From Myxococcales bacterium (GTDB lineage: Bacteria; Myxococcota_A; UBA9160; SMWR01), in NCBI GenBank assembly GCA_013215605.1, contig JABSQW010000075.1, positions 1-45,990 of the forward strand: a stretch of 45,990 nucleotides of DNA. Reading direction: 5' to 3'. The notes under the pieces are model-generated. The model worked only from the letters and a program-made list of their open reading frames with translations, did not search any database and was not told the DNA's origin. Positions 1 to 7,496 of this stretch are shown here, in pieces. The position numbers and the translations under genes are program-made. Position 1 is the stretch's first letter; each line of letters starts with the position of its first letter.

Positions 1-700
1 TCAGCAGCGGCGCGAAGATTTCGAACCACGGGATACCGAATGACATCGCGCGGACGAGCGCCGGCATCCCGAGCAACACGTCGCGGAACGGGGAGCGGCC
101 GTACTCGCCCATGATCGAGAGCTCGATCGCGTTGCCGATCTCGGTCCACTCGGGGCCGATCTTGTGGACTCCGTTGAAGACGTAGAGGAACACCCACTGG
201 AGGAGCAGCGCGGCCGAGGCGAACGACACGACGCGTTTTCCGTCGCCGACGGCCTGAAATCCGCGCCGCGAGTCCAGGGAGAGACACGCACCGATCGGCA
301 GGAACATGCACCAGAAGAGCAGCATCCGCAGCAGCACGTCACCGCCGTTCAGCAGGTCGAGGTTGCGCTCCTGCATCGCGGTCAGCAGGAACCAGGTGAC
401 GGTGCTGGAGACGGGCGTCAGGAAACCGAGCATCAGCGTGAGGGCGAACACGGCGAGCAGACCGGTGAGGACGTACACCGGGAGCAGGTCGCCGCTCCAC
501 ATGAAGAACGAGAAGAGATAGCCGACAGGCCCGGCGAGCACGCGCGGCAGGATGCCCTCGTCGGTGTACCAATGTTGGAGGTAGGGGACCTGGAGCGCGA
601 GGTCGACGAGGATGATGGCGCCGATTGAAATGCGCAGTACGGCGAGGGCGCGCACGTCGATCCCGAAGATCTCGCGGAGCGTGGCGCGAACGTCCGGCAT
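1..700 (-). CDS. HTTM-domain membrane protein (3' end cut by window edge)
   Basis: The minus frame from ATG at 700 stays open to base 1, giving 233 visible residues without a stop; the C-terminus lies outside the window. The N-terminus (MPDVRATLREIFGIDVRAL, then a hydrophobic stretch and a YTDEGILPR segment after the first membrane span) is typical of HTTM proteins, a multi-span family related to vitamin K-dependent gamma-carboxylase. About five hydrophobic segments are visible. The start codon shares one base with the TGA of the upstream gene (TGATG), so translation is probably coupled in a three-gene run transcribed leftward from about 4.7 kb. Bacterial HTTM proteins have no firmly established reaction, so the substrate is unknown. 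The family call rests on N-terminal pattern and context. Confidence 0.75.
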   Translation of the reverse strand, partial: MPDVRATLREIFGIDVRALAVLRISIGAIILVDLALQVPYLQHWYTDEGILPRVLAGPVGYLFSFFMWSGDLLPVYVLTGLLAVFALTLMLGFLTPVSSTVTWFLLTAMQERNLDLLNGGDVLLRMLLFWCMFLPIGACLSLDSRRGFQAVGDGKRVVSFASAALLLQWVFLYVFNGVHKIGPEWTEIGNAIELSIMGEYGRSPFRDVLLGMPALVRAMSFGIPWFEIFAPLL

Positions 701-2451
701 CAGAAGTCGCGTCCCTGGTGGCTGCTGCGCACACCGCACCAGCGGGCGTCGATACCGGGCAGGCCGCTCGGTTGCCACGTGCGATGCAGGTTCTGCTCCA
801 GCGGGTGCAGCAGGGCGCTCGCCCCGGTCTCGCGCGAGCGCAGCTCGAGAACGAGGCGACCGGCACCGGCCTGGGCGGCGACGTCCATGATGCGACTTCG
901 TTCCCCGCCGGTGTTCCAGACGAGGCGGGTTCCGCCGGTTTCGAGAAACGTGTATGCGACGTCTTTGCTGCGGATCTCGATCTCGTCGGGGTCCACGGGA
1001 GCGTTGACTCGCAGCTTCACGCAGTCGAGCGTCGCGCTGCCCGGAGGCTTTAGCCAGCCGGTGGGATCGGCGAGCTCGCGGTACCAGCCGGAGACGAATC
1101 CCGCGCGTAGCGCCGACGCGCTCCGATCCGCCGGCAGCGTGGCGAGGCTCGCCAGGCAGAGGAGCACGAGAGTCCCCGCGGCGACGCGCACGGGAATGCG
1201 TTCGAGCGCTCGGAGGTTCGCGAGGCCGATACCGGCGAACGGAATTCCGAGAGCGATGAGGGGCAGACCCATGCGCGAGTTCCCGATGGCGATGACCGGC
1301 GCAGCGAGGCCGGTTGCGATCAGCAGCAGGAGCAGCGCCCGACCCGGTGCCGAGCCCGCGCCCGACGCCACGCCGATCGCCGTCAGGCCGGTCCAGACCA
1401 GGGGCGTCGCCGCGAGCAGTGCGAAGATTCCGAAGAGCAGCGCGCCGGGGAGCGGCGGATAGATGACGTGGACGAGGTGGCGGAGTACGAATTCGTCCAT
1501 GCCGAAGACGCGCCGGAAGCGCAGCGCGCAGCGCTCGACGAAGCGCGGCAGGTCGTCCGCGATGGCGCGCAGAGCGAGCGTTGTGCCGGCCCGGTTCTCG
1601 GCGACGGCGTGCTCGGCCGCGTACTCGTCGATCGCCGCGCGCACGGCCGCTTTCGAGGTGAAGTCGGAGTTCAGCTTGAGGAGGTTGTATCCCGCGGCGG
1701 TCGAGAGGACGACGGGGTGACCCTCGTTGGCGTAGAGAACGACCTGCCACGGAGAGATCACGACGAGCGCCGTGACGAACGCGAGCGCTGCGTGTGCGAA
1801 GCGGCGCTGCGACCGATCCAGGGCGAAGAGCAACCAGGCGGGCACCGCGATCAGGGCCGTGGCCCCCGACGCGCGCGTGAGGGCGGCGAGGCCCAGCGCC
1901 ACCCCACAGGCGACTGCGCCTCCGGCACGGCGCGCGCCGGTTCGCGCGGAGCAGGTCGCCAGCGCCGCGAGCACGGCGCATACGAGCACTGCGACGAACA
2001 GCGTCTCCGACCAGAGCAGATGCGCGTACGCGACGAAGCTCGGATGCACGGCGTGGAGCGCAGCCGCCGCCACGGCTGCCCGGCGACCCGCGATCCTGCC
2101 GGTCACGAAGAAGATCAGTACGCTGGTCGCCGACGAAACGAGCACGCCGATCCAGCGGGCACCCGTCGCGTCGCTGCCGTGCCCGAGGCCGACGGCGACG
2201 AGGGCCGGATACAGCGGAGGCCACACGCCCTCCGCGTACATCCTCTCGAGGGAGCGAGGCGACGGCCGCTCGCCCTCCGCAAGGGTCTGCGCGAGCTCGG
2301 CGATGGCTTCGCCCCGCTGTACGTACACCTTCTCGTCGAACGCCGGCCGCAGTGGCGACACGGCGAGGAACACCGCCGCGCGCAGCGCGAACGACACCGC
2401 AAAGAGGAGCACGGCCGCCGATCCCGCGGAGGCGATTCCGCGGCGGCTCAT
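700..2451 (-). CDS. GT39/ArnT-like membrane glycosyltransferase (GT-C fold)
   Basis: The 583-residue protein has a first membrane span at about residues 10-32, followed by an acidic loop (RPAFDEKVYVQR, Asp-Glu at 39-40) as in GT39/PMT-type enzymes. About ten further hydrophobic segments follow, then a soluble C-terminal region of roughly 120 residues. GT-C enzymes of this kind take a sugar from a polyprenyl-phosphate carrier on the periplasmic side; donor and acceptor here are unknown. The ATG at 2451 was chosen because it overlaps the upstream stop as ATGA; the open frame continues to 2565, but that part lies inside the neighbour. The gene is the middle one of the run 4628 to 1, which suggests a joint role with the LTA-synthase-like protein before it. 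Confidence 0.82.
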   Translation of the reverse strand: MSRRGIASAGSAAVLLFAVSFALRAAVFLAVSPLRPAFDEKVYVQRGEAIAELAQTLAEGERPSPRSLERMYAEGVWPPLYPALVAVGLGHGSDATGARWIGVLVSSATSVLIFFVTGRIAGRRAAVAAAALHAVHPSFVAYAHLLWSETLFVAVLVCAVLAALATCSARTGARRAGGAVACGVALGLAALTRASGATALIAVPAWLLFALDRSQRRFAHAALAFVTALVVISPWQVVLYANEGHPVVLSTAAGYNLLKLNSDFTSKAAVRAAIDEYAAEHAVAENRAGTTLALRAIADDLPRFVERCALRFRRVFGMDEFVLRHLVHVIYPPLPGALLFGIFALLAATPLVWTGLTAIGVASGAGSAPGRALLLLLIATGLAAPVIAIGNSRMGLPLIALGIPFAGIGLANLRALERIPVRVAAGTLVLLCLASLATLPADRSASALRAGFVSGWYRELADPTGWLKPPGSATLDCVKLRVNAPVDPDEIEIRSKDVAYTFLETGGTRLVWNTGGERSRIMDVAAQAGAGRLVLELRSRETGASALLHPLEQNLHRTWQPSGLPGIDARWCGVRSSHQGRDF

Positions 2452-4628
2452 CCTGCGTTTCCCCCGGTCGCTTCCGGATCCTGGGCCGGCGAGATCCTCA
2501 GCACGGCGCGGTCGATCCGAAGCCGAAGCTCCTCGCCATCGCTGTCCTTCACCTTGAGGCGACACTTCAGGTTCTCGACCGCGCTGCGCGTTTCCACCGC
2601 GTAGCGGATCGAGAGCGTCTCGCCGGCGTACAGTCGAGCGAGCTCCGGCTCGGCGAGGGTGTTCTCGTGGTTGTCGTCGAGCACGTGGTGAAGCTCGACG
2701 TGCCCCGCGGCGCCCACGAGCGCCAGATCGATCTCGACCTCGATCCGCGAGTTGGGCGGTACGAAGAGGTTCTGCCCATCGAGGATCCGCTGGTTCTCGA
2801 TGCCCCAGATCGGCAGCGATTCCGTCGAAGCCAGCTGAAACGAGAGGTCGCTGCGGGCGGCGTCGAGACCTCCGAGGGATCGAGCCACCACCGCGCCGGG
2901 ATCCGTGAACTCACCGGGCTCGAACTCAGCGGGTGTGGGCTCGCCGCCGAAGAGCCCGGCCGCCGGGGCGGTGTACTTCTCGCACTGCGAGACCGACTCC
3001 GAACAGACGTAGATCGTGTCGCTGCCGAAGATCGCGCCGGTGCGGCGTTTGTGGGTGTTCGAGAAGAAGACGCGGCGAGGGGTGTCGTATGCGCGGAACA
3101 CACTGCGGCCGATGAAGGGCGTGCTCGACGGGGCGATCCCGAGGTAGTCGACGATCGACAGCGCGACGTCGCTCTGCGCGAACGGGGCGTCGATCGCGAA
3201 CGCCGGCCGGGAGGGGAGCAGCGCGATGAACGTGCCCCAGCTCTGGTGGAGCAATCGCGCCACCGGTCCACCGGCCGTGCGGGTCCCGCGCGATTCGTCC
3301 ACGGTGATGAGGACGAGGGTGTCGTCGAGCACGCCTCGCCGGTCGAGCGCGGCGATGAACGCGCTCACCCTGTCATCGAGCCAGGCGAACGCCGCCTCCA
3401 GTCGATCGTCTTCGTCTTCCAGCTCGCGATCGGGGGGCAGAATGTAGGGGTGGTGGGTGCCCACCGTGAGGAGCGTGACGAACCACGGCACCCCCTCTTG
3501 GTCGCGTTCGTCGATCAGCTCGAGGGCGCGTCGGAACAGCGTGCCGTCGTCCACGCCCCAGTTCGTGCGCACGTCGGGATTCTCGAAGTGGCGGTCGCCG
3601 ACGACGCGGTCGAAGCCGATCTGCTCCATGAACGCGCCCTTGAACATGAAGTCGAGCGGCGCGCTCTGCATGTAGACGCTCGTGTAGCCGAGCGCGCCGA
3701 GGACCCGCGGAAGGCAGCGGCGCGTGCCGCCGTCCAGGTATTCCGTCATGCGCGCGAGCTGCGAGCCGAGCTTCGGGTAGTCGCCGCACAAGAGGGCGTA
3801 CAGTCCGCGGTTCGTCTGGCGCTGCTGGCTGATGAAGCTCGTAGCCACCACGTTCCGGCGGGCGATCTCCGATAGACCGGGCATGTTGAACGGGGCGGTG
3901 ACCCCGTGAGCGGCGGCGCTGGGCTCGATGTACGCGCCGGTCACCCCTTCGAGCACGACGAGCAACACGTTCGTCCCGCGACGCACGCTCTCGTCGCCGA
4001 CGAAGGCGAGTGGTGTGCCCGCCAGATCGGCGCGGTATTCCGCGAGTGGATCGTCGGTCGAGGCGCCGGCTGGGTCCGCGGTGTCGCTGAGGGCGAACAG
4101 GGCTTCGTGGGCGAAGTGCAGCTCCCGCCATCCGGTGCGGTCCGGGGGGATCGCGGTGGCGGTCAGGACGCCGAGCAGAACGATGCCCGCGCCGAGCGGC
4201 GCAAGCCAGGATGCGGGCTTCCTCGCGCGCTGGGCGAAGCCCACGAGGAGGCAGGGGCCGAGGGCGAGCGTCGCGAGCAGGCCGGGGCGCGATGGGGTCA
4301 TCGCCGAGCCCGTGAAGAACGTCGGGTCGCCGAGGTAGCGGGCGGTGGCGAGCCGCAGGTTCGAATCGAGTTCGAACGCGTGTTCGTACTGCGCGTAGTG
4401 GACGAGGCCCCACAGCAGCGCGACCACGACGGCCGCGGCCCGGGATCGCTGCAGCAGGGCAGCGAGGAGCGCCGCCGCCAACAGTGCGATGTCGAGGTCC
4501 GAGAGGACCGCGCCGAGGGTTCCGACTCCCAGCGACGCTCCCGTCCCGGTCTCCGAAGCCAGCAGCGCGGCGCGGACGAGCAGCGGCGGCCCCGCGGCGG
4601 CGGCGACCAGAATGGCGATTCGGCGCAA
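2448..4628 (-). CDS. LTA-synthase-like sulfatase-fold membrane protein
   Basis: The protein is 726 residues from TTG at 4628. About five hydrophobic segments (residues 4-160) precede a periplasmic domain of the alkaline phosphatase/sulfatase fold. Expected metal and nucleophile positions are visible: NVLLVVLEG with Glu 227, and RQTNRG with Thr 272, which matches the catalytic Thr of LtaS. A THHPYILP segment and the late metal motif ITVDESRG follow. Canonical members read Asp-His at the last motif; here it is Asp-Glu. A C-terminal beta-rich extension of about 120 residues ends the protein. A phosphoglycerol- or phosphoethanolamine-transferase-like role on a surface glycan is inferred. The start is uncertain: AGGA precedes TTG 4628, while GTG 4733 adds 35 residues containing a low-complexity LGGSP repeat. 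Confidence 0.8.
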   Translation of the reverse strand: MRRIAILVAAAAGPPLLVRAALLASETGTGASLGVGTLGAVLSDLDIALLAAALLAALLQRSRAAAVVVALLWGLVHYAQYEHAFELDSNLRLATARYLGDPTFFTGSAMTPSRPGLLATLALGPCLLVGFAQRARKPASWLAPLGAGIVLLGVLTATAIPPDRTGWRELHFAHEALFALSDTADPAGASTDDPLAEYRADLAGTPLAFVGDESVRRGTNVLLVVLEGVTGAYIEPSAAAHGVTAPFNMPGLSEIARRNVVATSFISQQRQTNRGLYALLCGDYPKLGSQLARMTEYLDGGTRRCLPRVLGALGYTSVYMQSAPLDFMFKGAFMEQIGFDRVVGDRHFENPDVRTNWGVDDGTLFRRALELIDERDQEGVPWFVTLLTVGTHHPYILPPDRELEDEDDRLEAAFAWLDDRVSAFIAALDRRGVLDDTLVLITVDESRGTRTAGGPVARLLHQSWGTFIALLPSRPAFAIDAPFAQSDVALSIVDYLGIAPSSTPFIGRSVFRAYDTPRRVFFSNTHKRRTGAIFGSDTIYVCSESVSQCEKYTAPAAGLFGGEPTPAEFEPGEFTDPGAVVARSLGGLDAARSDLSFQLASTESLPIWGIENQRILDGQNLFVPPNSRIEVEIDLALVGAAGHVELHHVLDDNHENTLAEPELARLYAGETLSIRYAVETRSAVENLKCRLKVKDSDGEELRLRIDRAVLRISPAQDPEATGGNAG

Positions 4629-4797
4629 ACGAAGATCCTGTTCGGTCGCGAGCCCCTCCGGGCTCGGTGAGCCCCCGAGGGGTGATCCTCCGAGCGGCCG
4701 ATGGCCCCCCGGCTGCAGGAGTATAGGCTCCACCCCCGCCGGGTATCCTCCCGTCCGGGAATCCGGCGGGAGGCCGGTGAATTTCTCGGAGGCGGAT
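4629..4797. promoter_or_regulatory. Divergent promoter region with hairpin and 15-bp tandem repeat
   Basis: This gap separates two divergent genes. On the plus strand TATAGGCT (4722-4729) and TATCCT (4743-4748) look like -10 elements for the gene at 4798. On the minus strand GATACCCG ends 6 bases before the alternative GTG at 4733. GAGCCC/GGGCTC (4650-4665) can form a small hairpin. GGTGAGCCCCCGAG (4666-4679) and GGTGATCCTCCGAG (4681-4694) are near-identical direct repeats 15 bp apart. GGAGG at 4788-4792 is the ribosome site for GTG 4798. Promoter assignments are by eye. Confidence 0.4.
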
Positions 4798-6318
4798 GTG
4801 AGCCAGCCCTGGTCGATCGAAGTCGACAGCGGACTCGTCGACGAGGTGCGGTGCCGCCACGAGGAGCTGGGCGCGGAGTTTCCGCGGATCGCGCTGTTCC
4901 TGTTCGGGGGCCGGGACGCCGACCTCGTGGCCGCGACCTTGAAGCGCATTCCGGAGCCCGCGCTCGGCTGGATCGACGAAGTGGTGATCGTCGGAAACCC
5001 GGATCGCGAGCTCCCCCAGGCGCAGGCGGAGGAGATCCGGGAGCGGGCCGGCGAGCGCGGCTTGCGCGTCGCCTTCCTCCGCCAGCCGCGCAATCGCGGA
5101 TTCGGGGGGTCGCGCAAGTCGGCGTTCGAGTACGCGCTGCAGCGGAGCTTCGACTTCGCGGTCACGATGCGCGGCGATGGGCTGCATCCCCCCGAGACGC
5201 TGCCCGCGCTGGTGCACGCCGTCGTGGTGGGGCACCGGCAGCTCGTGGTCGCGTCGCGCGTGCACCGTCTCCTGGCGCGTCCGCCGGGTCTGCCTCTCGC
5301 GCGCATGCTCGCGCATCGGCTGGCCACGGGACTGCAGAACCGCCTGCTCGGTCTGCGCCTCGAGGACTACCACTCGAGCTACCGCATCTACCCGATTCAT
5401 GCGCTGCGCCGGCTGCCGTTTCAGCTGAACGCCAACGACCGGACGTTCGACATGCAGATCGTCATCCAGGCACGCGCGCTCGGGCTGCCCATCGAGGAGG
5501 TCAATGTACCTCCCGCGTGGCAGGAGTACTCGACGGGGAGGCAGGGGCTCCGCGAGGTGCTCGTCGCATGCGCCGAGGCCGTCGACTACCGGCTCCACCA
5601 GCTGCACCTGACCCGCCGGGGTCGCTACTTCGTCGACCGCGGCATCCACTACACCCTCAAGCGGAGCCCCACGGGCTCGCACATGCAGATCGTCGATGCG
5701 ATCGCGCCGAACAGTCGCGTGCTCGACCTCGGCTGCTCGCAGGGCCTGCTCGCCCAGCCCCTCGCCGAGAAGGGCGTGCGGGTGGTGGGGGTCGATGCGG
5801 CACCCGCCAGCGAGACGACGCTGGTCGCCGAGCTCGAGGCCTACCACTCGCGGGATCTCGAGCAGCTCCTCGAGCTGCCCGTCGGACGCGAGTTCGACTA
5901 TGTCGTGCTCTCCGACGTGATCGAGCATCTGCGAAACCGGGCCGAGCTCCTGCGCGGCGCGCGCCGCTACCTCAAGGAGGGCGGACGCCTGGTGGTGTCG
6001 ACTCCCAACGTCGCGCTCTGGTTCTACCGACTCTCCCTGCTCGTCGGCCGCTTCGAGTACGGCGCGCGCGGCGTCCTCGACGAGACCCACGTCCATCTCT
6101 TCACGCGTTCGACGTTCCAGCGCGAAGTCGAGAAGGCCGGCTTCCACGTCCTTCGCGAGCGGGTGACGGCGCTCCCGTTCGAGGTGGTGTTCGAATCGAC
6201 GGGCCGCAGTCGGCTCGTCCGGAGCACGGCGCGCTTCTACCACGCGCTGGCACGGCTGTGGCCCACGATGTTCGCCTACCAGATCGTCCTCGAAGCCGAG
6301 ATCACCACGCTCGACTGA
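4798..6318 (+). CDS. GT2 glycosyltransferase fused to a class I SAM methyltransferase
   Basis: The 506-residue protein has two domains. Residues about 30-250 look like a family 2 glycosyltransferase: an EVVIVGNPDRE strand, the NRGFGGSRKSAFEYAL helix seen in dolichyl-phosphate-mannose-synthase-like enzymes, and TMRGDGLHPPE at the usual DxD place. Residues about 300-500 are a Rossmann methyltransferase, with motif I VLDLGCSQG near residue 307, LSDVIEHLRNR, and EGGRLVVSTPN. No membrane anchor is evident. It may transfer a sugar and methylate the same residue or chain, perhaps as a capping step; that is inference. GTG 4798 was chosen for GGAGG five bases upstream; GTG 4777 is in frame. A hairpin directly follows the stop. 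The gene is divergent from the LTA-synthase-like gene. Confidence 0.85.
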   Translation: MSQPWSIEVDSGLVDEVRCRHEELGAEFPRIALFLFGGRDADLVAATLKRIPEPALGWIDEVVIVGNPDRELPQAQAEEIRERAGERGLRVAFLRQPRNRGFGGSRKSAFEYALQRSFDFAVTMRGDGLHPPETLPALVHAVVVGHRQLVVASRVHRLLARPPGLPLARMLAHRLATGLQNRLLGLRLEDYHSSYRIYPIHALRRLPFQLNANDRTFDMQIVIQARALGLPIEEVNVPPAWQEYSTGRQGLREVLVACAEAVDYRLHQLHLTRRGRYFVDRGIHYTLKRSPTGSHMQIVDAIAPNSRVLDLGCSQGLLAQPLAEKGVRVVGVDAAPASETTLVAELEAYHSRDLEQLLELPVGREFDYVVLSDVIEHLRNRAELLRGARRYLKEGGRLVVSTPNVALWFYRLSLLVGRFEYGARGVLDETHVHLFTRSTFQREVEKAGFHVLRERVTALPFEVVFESTGRSRLVRSTARFYHALARLWPTMFAYQIVLEAEITTLD

Positions 6319-6331
6319 GTCTTCAGGAACC

Positions 6332-6354
6332 CGATCCGGCCGAAGCCCGGATCG
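6332..6354. terminator. Hairpin between convergent genes (copy 1 of a repeated element)
   Basis: CGATCCGG and CCGGATCG form a perfect 8-bp stem with a 7-base loop, between the convergent ends of the GT2-methyltransferase gene and the 2OG oxygenase gene. The flank from 6319 matches 14898-14933 at 29 of 36 positions. There is no clear T-run, so termination is inferred from position and stem. Confidence 0.5.
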
Positions 6355-6363
6355 CGTTGCGCG

Positions 6364-7209
6364 CTAGAAGCGTTTGAGGATGCGGCTGATCATGCTGTCG
6401 GAGAGGCCGGTGTGGCGGCGCAGGAATGAGTAGGCGCGCAGGGCGGTTCGGTCGGCGGCGACGAGCACGCGCTTGAGGAGCGGATCGTCGGGGCGTGCCT
6501 GGTAGTGGGTCGACGTGAGCTGCTGGGTTTCGTTCTCGATGCGGAAGTAGTAGAGCGCAATCGACTTCCGCTCGACGCCTTCGGGGCAGGCGAGGGCGTG
6601 GGGGTGGCCGTGATACGACGTGTCGGTGGTGTGGAAGAGCACGCAGCGGTTGTAGACCGGCTCGACCCTTGCCTCGCAGCCCTTCATCTCGGCGTCCCAG
6701 AGCTCGAGGCCGCCTCGATAGCTCGGCTGCCAATCCGGGTTGAAGTACAGCAGGAGATTGATCTGCCGGCTCCAGTCGTGGTGCACCGTGTGGGAGAGGA
6801 AGTCGGTGTGCATGTTCAGGAAGCCGCCGGACGGAACCTTGTGAAGACCCGCACCGTCGAGCTCCGGATCGGCGATGAGGTCTGGGAGGCCGCACAGCGC
6901 CTCGACGAAATCTACGAAGCGACGCGAAATCAGCGCGTCGACGAGCGAGCGGGTGTTCGGCGCCATGCCCGCCAGGTTCGTGAGGGCGATCTTGTCCTCG
7001 TTGTAGTGGCGGTAGTGGTCCCAGCCCTGCTCGGTCGAATCGAACTCGGCGTGCACCGCTGCGGCGACATCGGGAGCGAGGAAATCGTCGATCACGATGT
7101 GGGGGAAAGGGCGGGCGTTCACGAACTCGTCGCGGCGGGTGCGGGCGATCTCGTCGAATCGCCCGTAGTCGAGGACTTCGGATTCGTTCACGATGGCTTC
7201 GATTTCCAC
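6364..7209 (-). CDS. 2OG-Fe(II) oxygenase, prolyl-4-hydroxylase-like
   Basis: The protein is 281 residues with the double-stranded beta-helix iron and 2-oxoglutarate motifs: HxD in NMHTDF (His 134, Asp 136), a distal His in SYHGHPH (His 200), and an Arg for the cosubstrate carboxylate in VERKSIALYY (Arg 214). FPHIVIDDF near residues 35-43 is the usual opening of this family. No signal peptide or membrane span is seen, so it is probably cytoplasmic. It would hydroxylate or otherwise oxidise a substrate using O2 and 2-oxoglutarate; the substrate is unknown. A paralogue at 10515-11438 shares the NPDWQP block and motif spacing. The start is GTG 7209 with a weak ribosome site; GATACGCT on the minus strand (7229-7236) may be its -10 element. 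Confidence 0.85.
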   Translation of the reverse strand: MEIEAIVNESEVLDYGRFDEIARTRRDEFVNARPFPHIVIDDFLAPDVAAAVHAEFDSTEQGWDHYRHYNEDKIALTNLAGMAPNTRSLVDALISRRFVDFVEALCGLPDLIADPELDGAGLHKVPSGGFLNMHTDFLSHTVHHDWSRQINLLLYFNPDWQPSYRGGLELWDAEMKGCEARVEPVYNRCVLFHTTDTSYHGHPHALACPEGVERKSIALYYFRIENETQQLTSTHYQARPDDPLLKRVLVAADRTALRAYSFLRRHTGLSDSMISRILKRF

Positions 7210-7496
7210 GGCTTTCGCAGCCTGGGGAAGCGTATCCCCGGATGCGACCCCGGCCCGGTCGCCGTCGCATGCGACGCGCCAGATTCGAGATTTCCAGGCG
7301 CAGTTTCTCTATTGATGGTGGGAGGTTGTGCGTTTCTTGATCAAGTGGAATCGCGCTTCGGGAGGGCGCCCGCTGTCGACCATCGCGCGAGGCTCTGCGC
7401 AGCGGTCGCGCAGTCCGGGCGGCAAATCCCCGAGCCGGCGGATAGCCTGCGTTCCGGTTCGGAGCCGAGCGCTTCGCGCCGATCACCACTCTGTCG
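7210..7496. promoter_or_regulatory. Divergent intergenic region with a 14-bp palindrome
   Basis: This region of 287 bp lies between the divergent oxygenase and sulfatase-like genes. It holds the perfect palindrome CGTCGCATGCGACG (7263-7276), a GGGGA/TCCCC hairpin (7224-7239) around a minus-strand GATACGCT, and a relatively AT-rich stretch near 7295-7345 that could carry promoters. No ORF with coding character was recognised. Confidence 0.35.

Noticed and set aside
3373-6243. 956-codon open frame on the minus strand
   Set aside because: It is antisense to the GT2-methyltransferase gene and out of frame with the LTA-synthase-like gene. The translation is Arg/Ala/Glu-rich without domains, a common effect of high GC.
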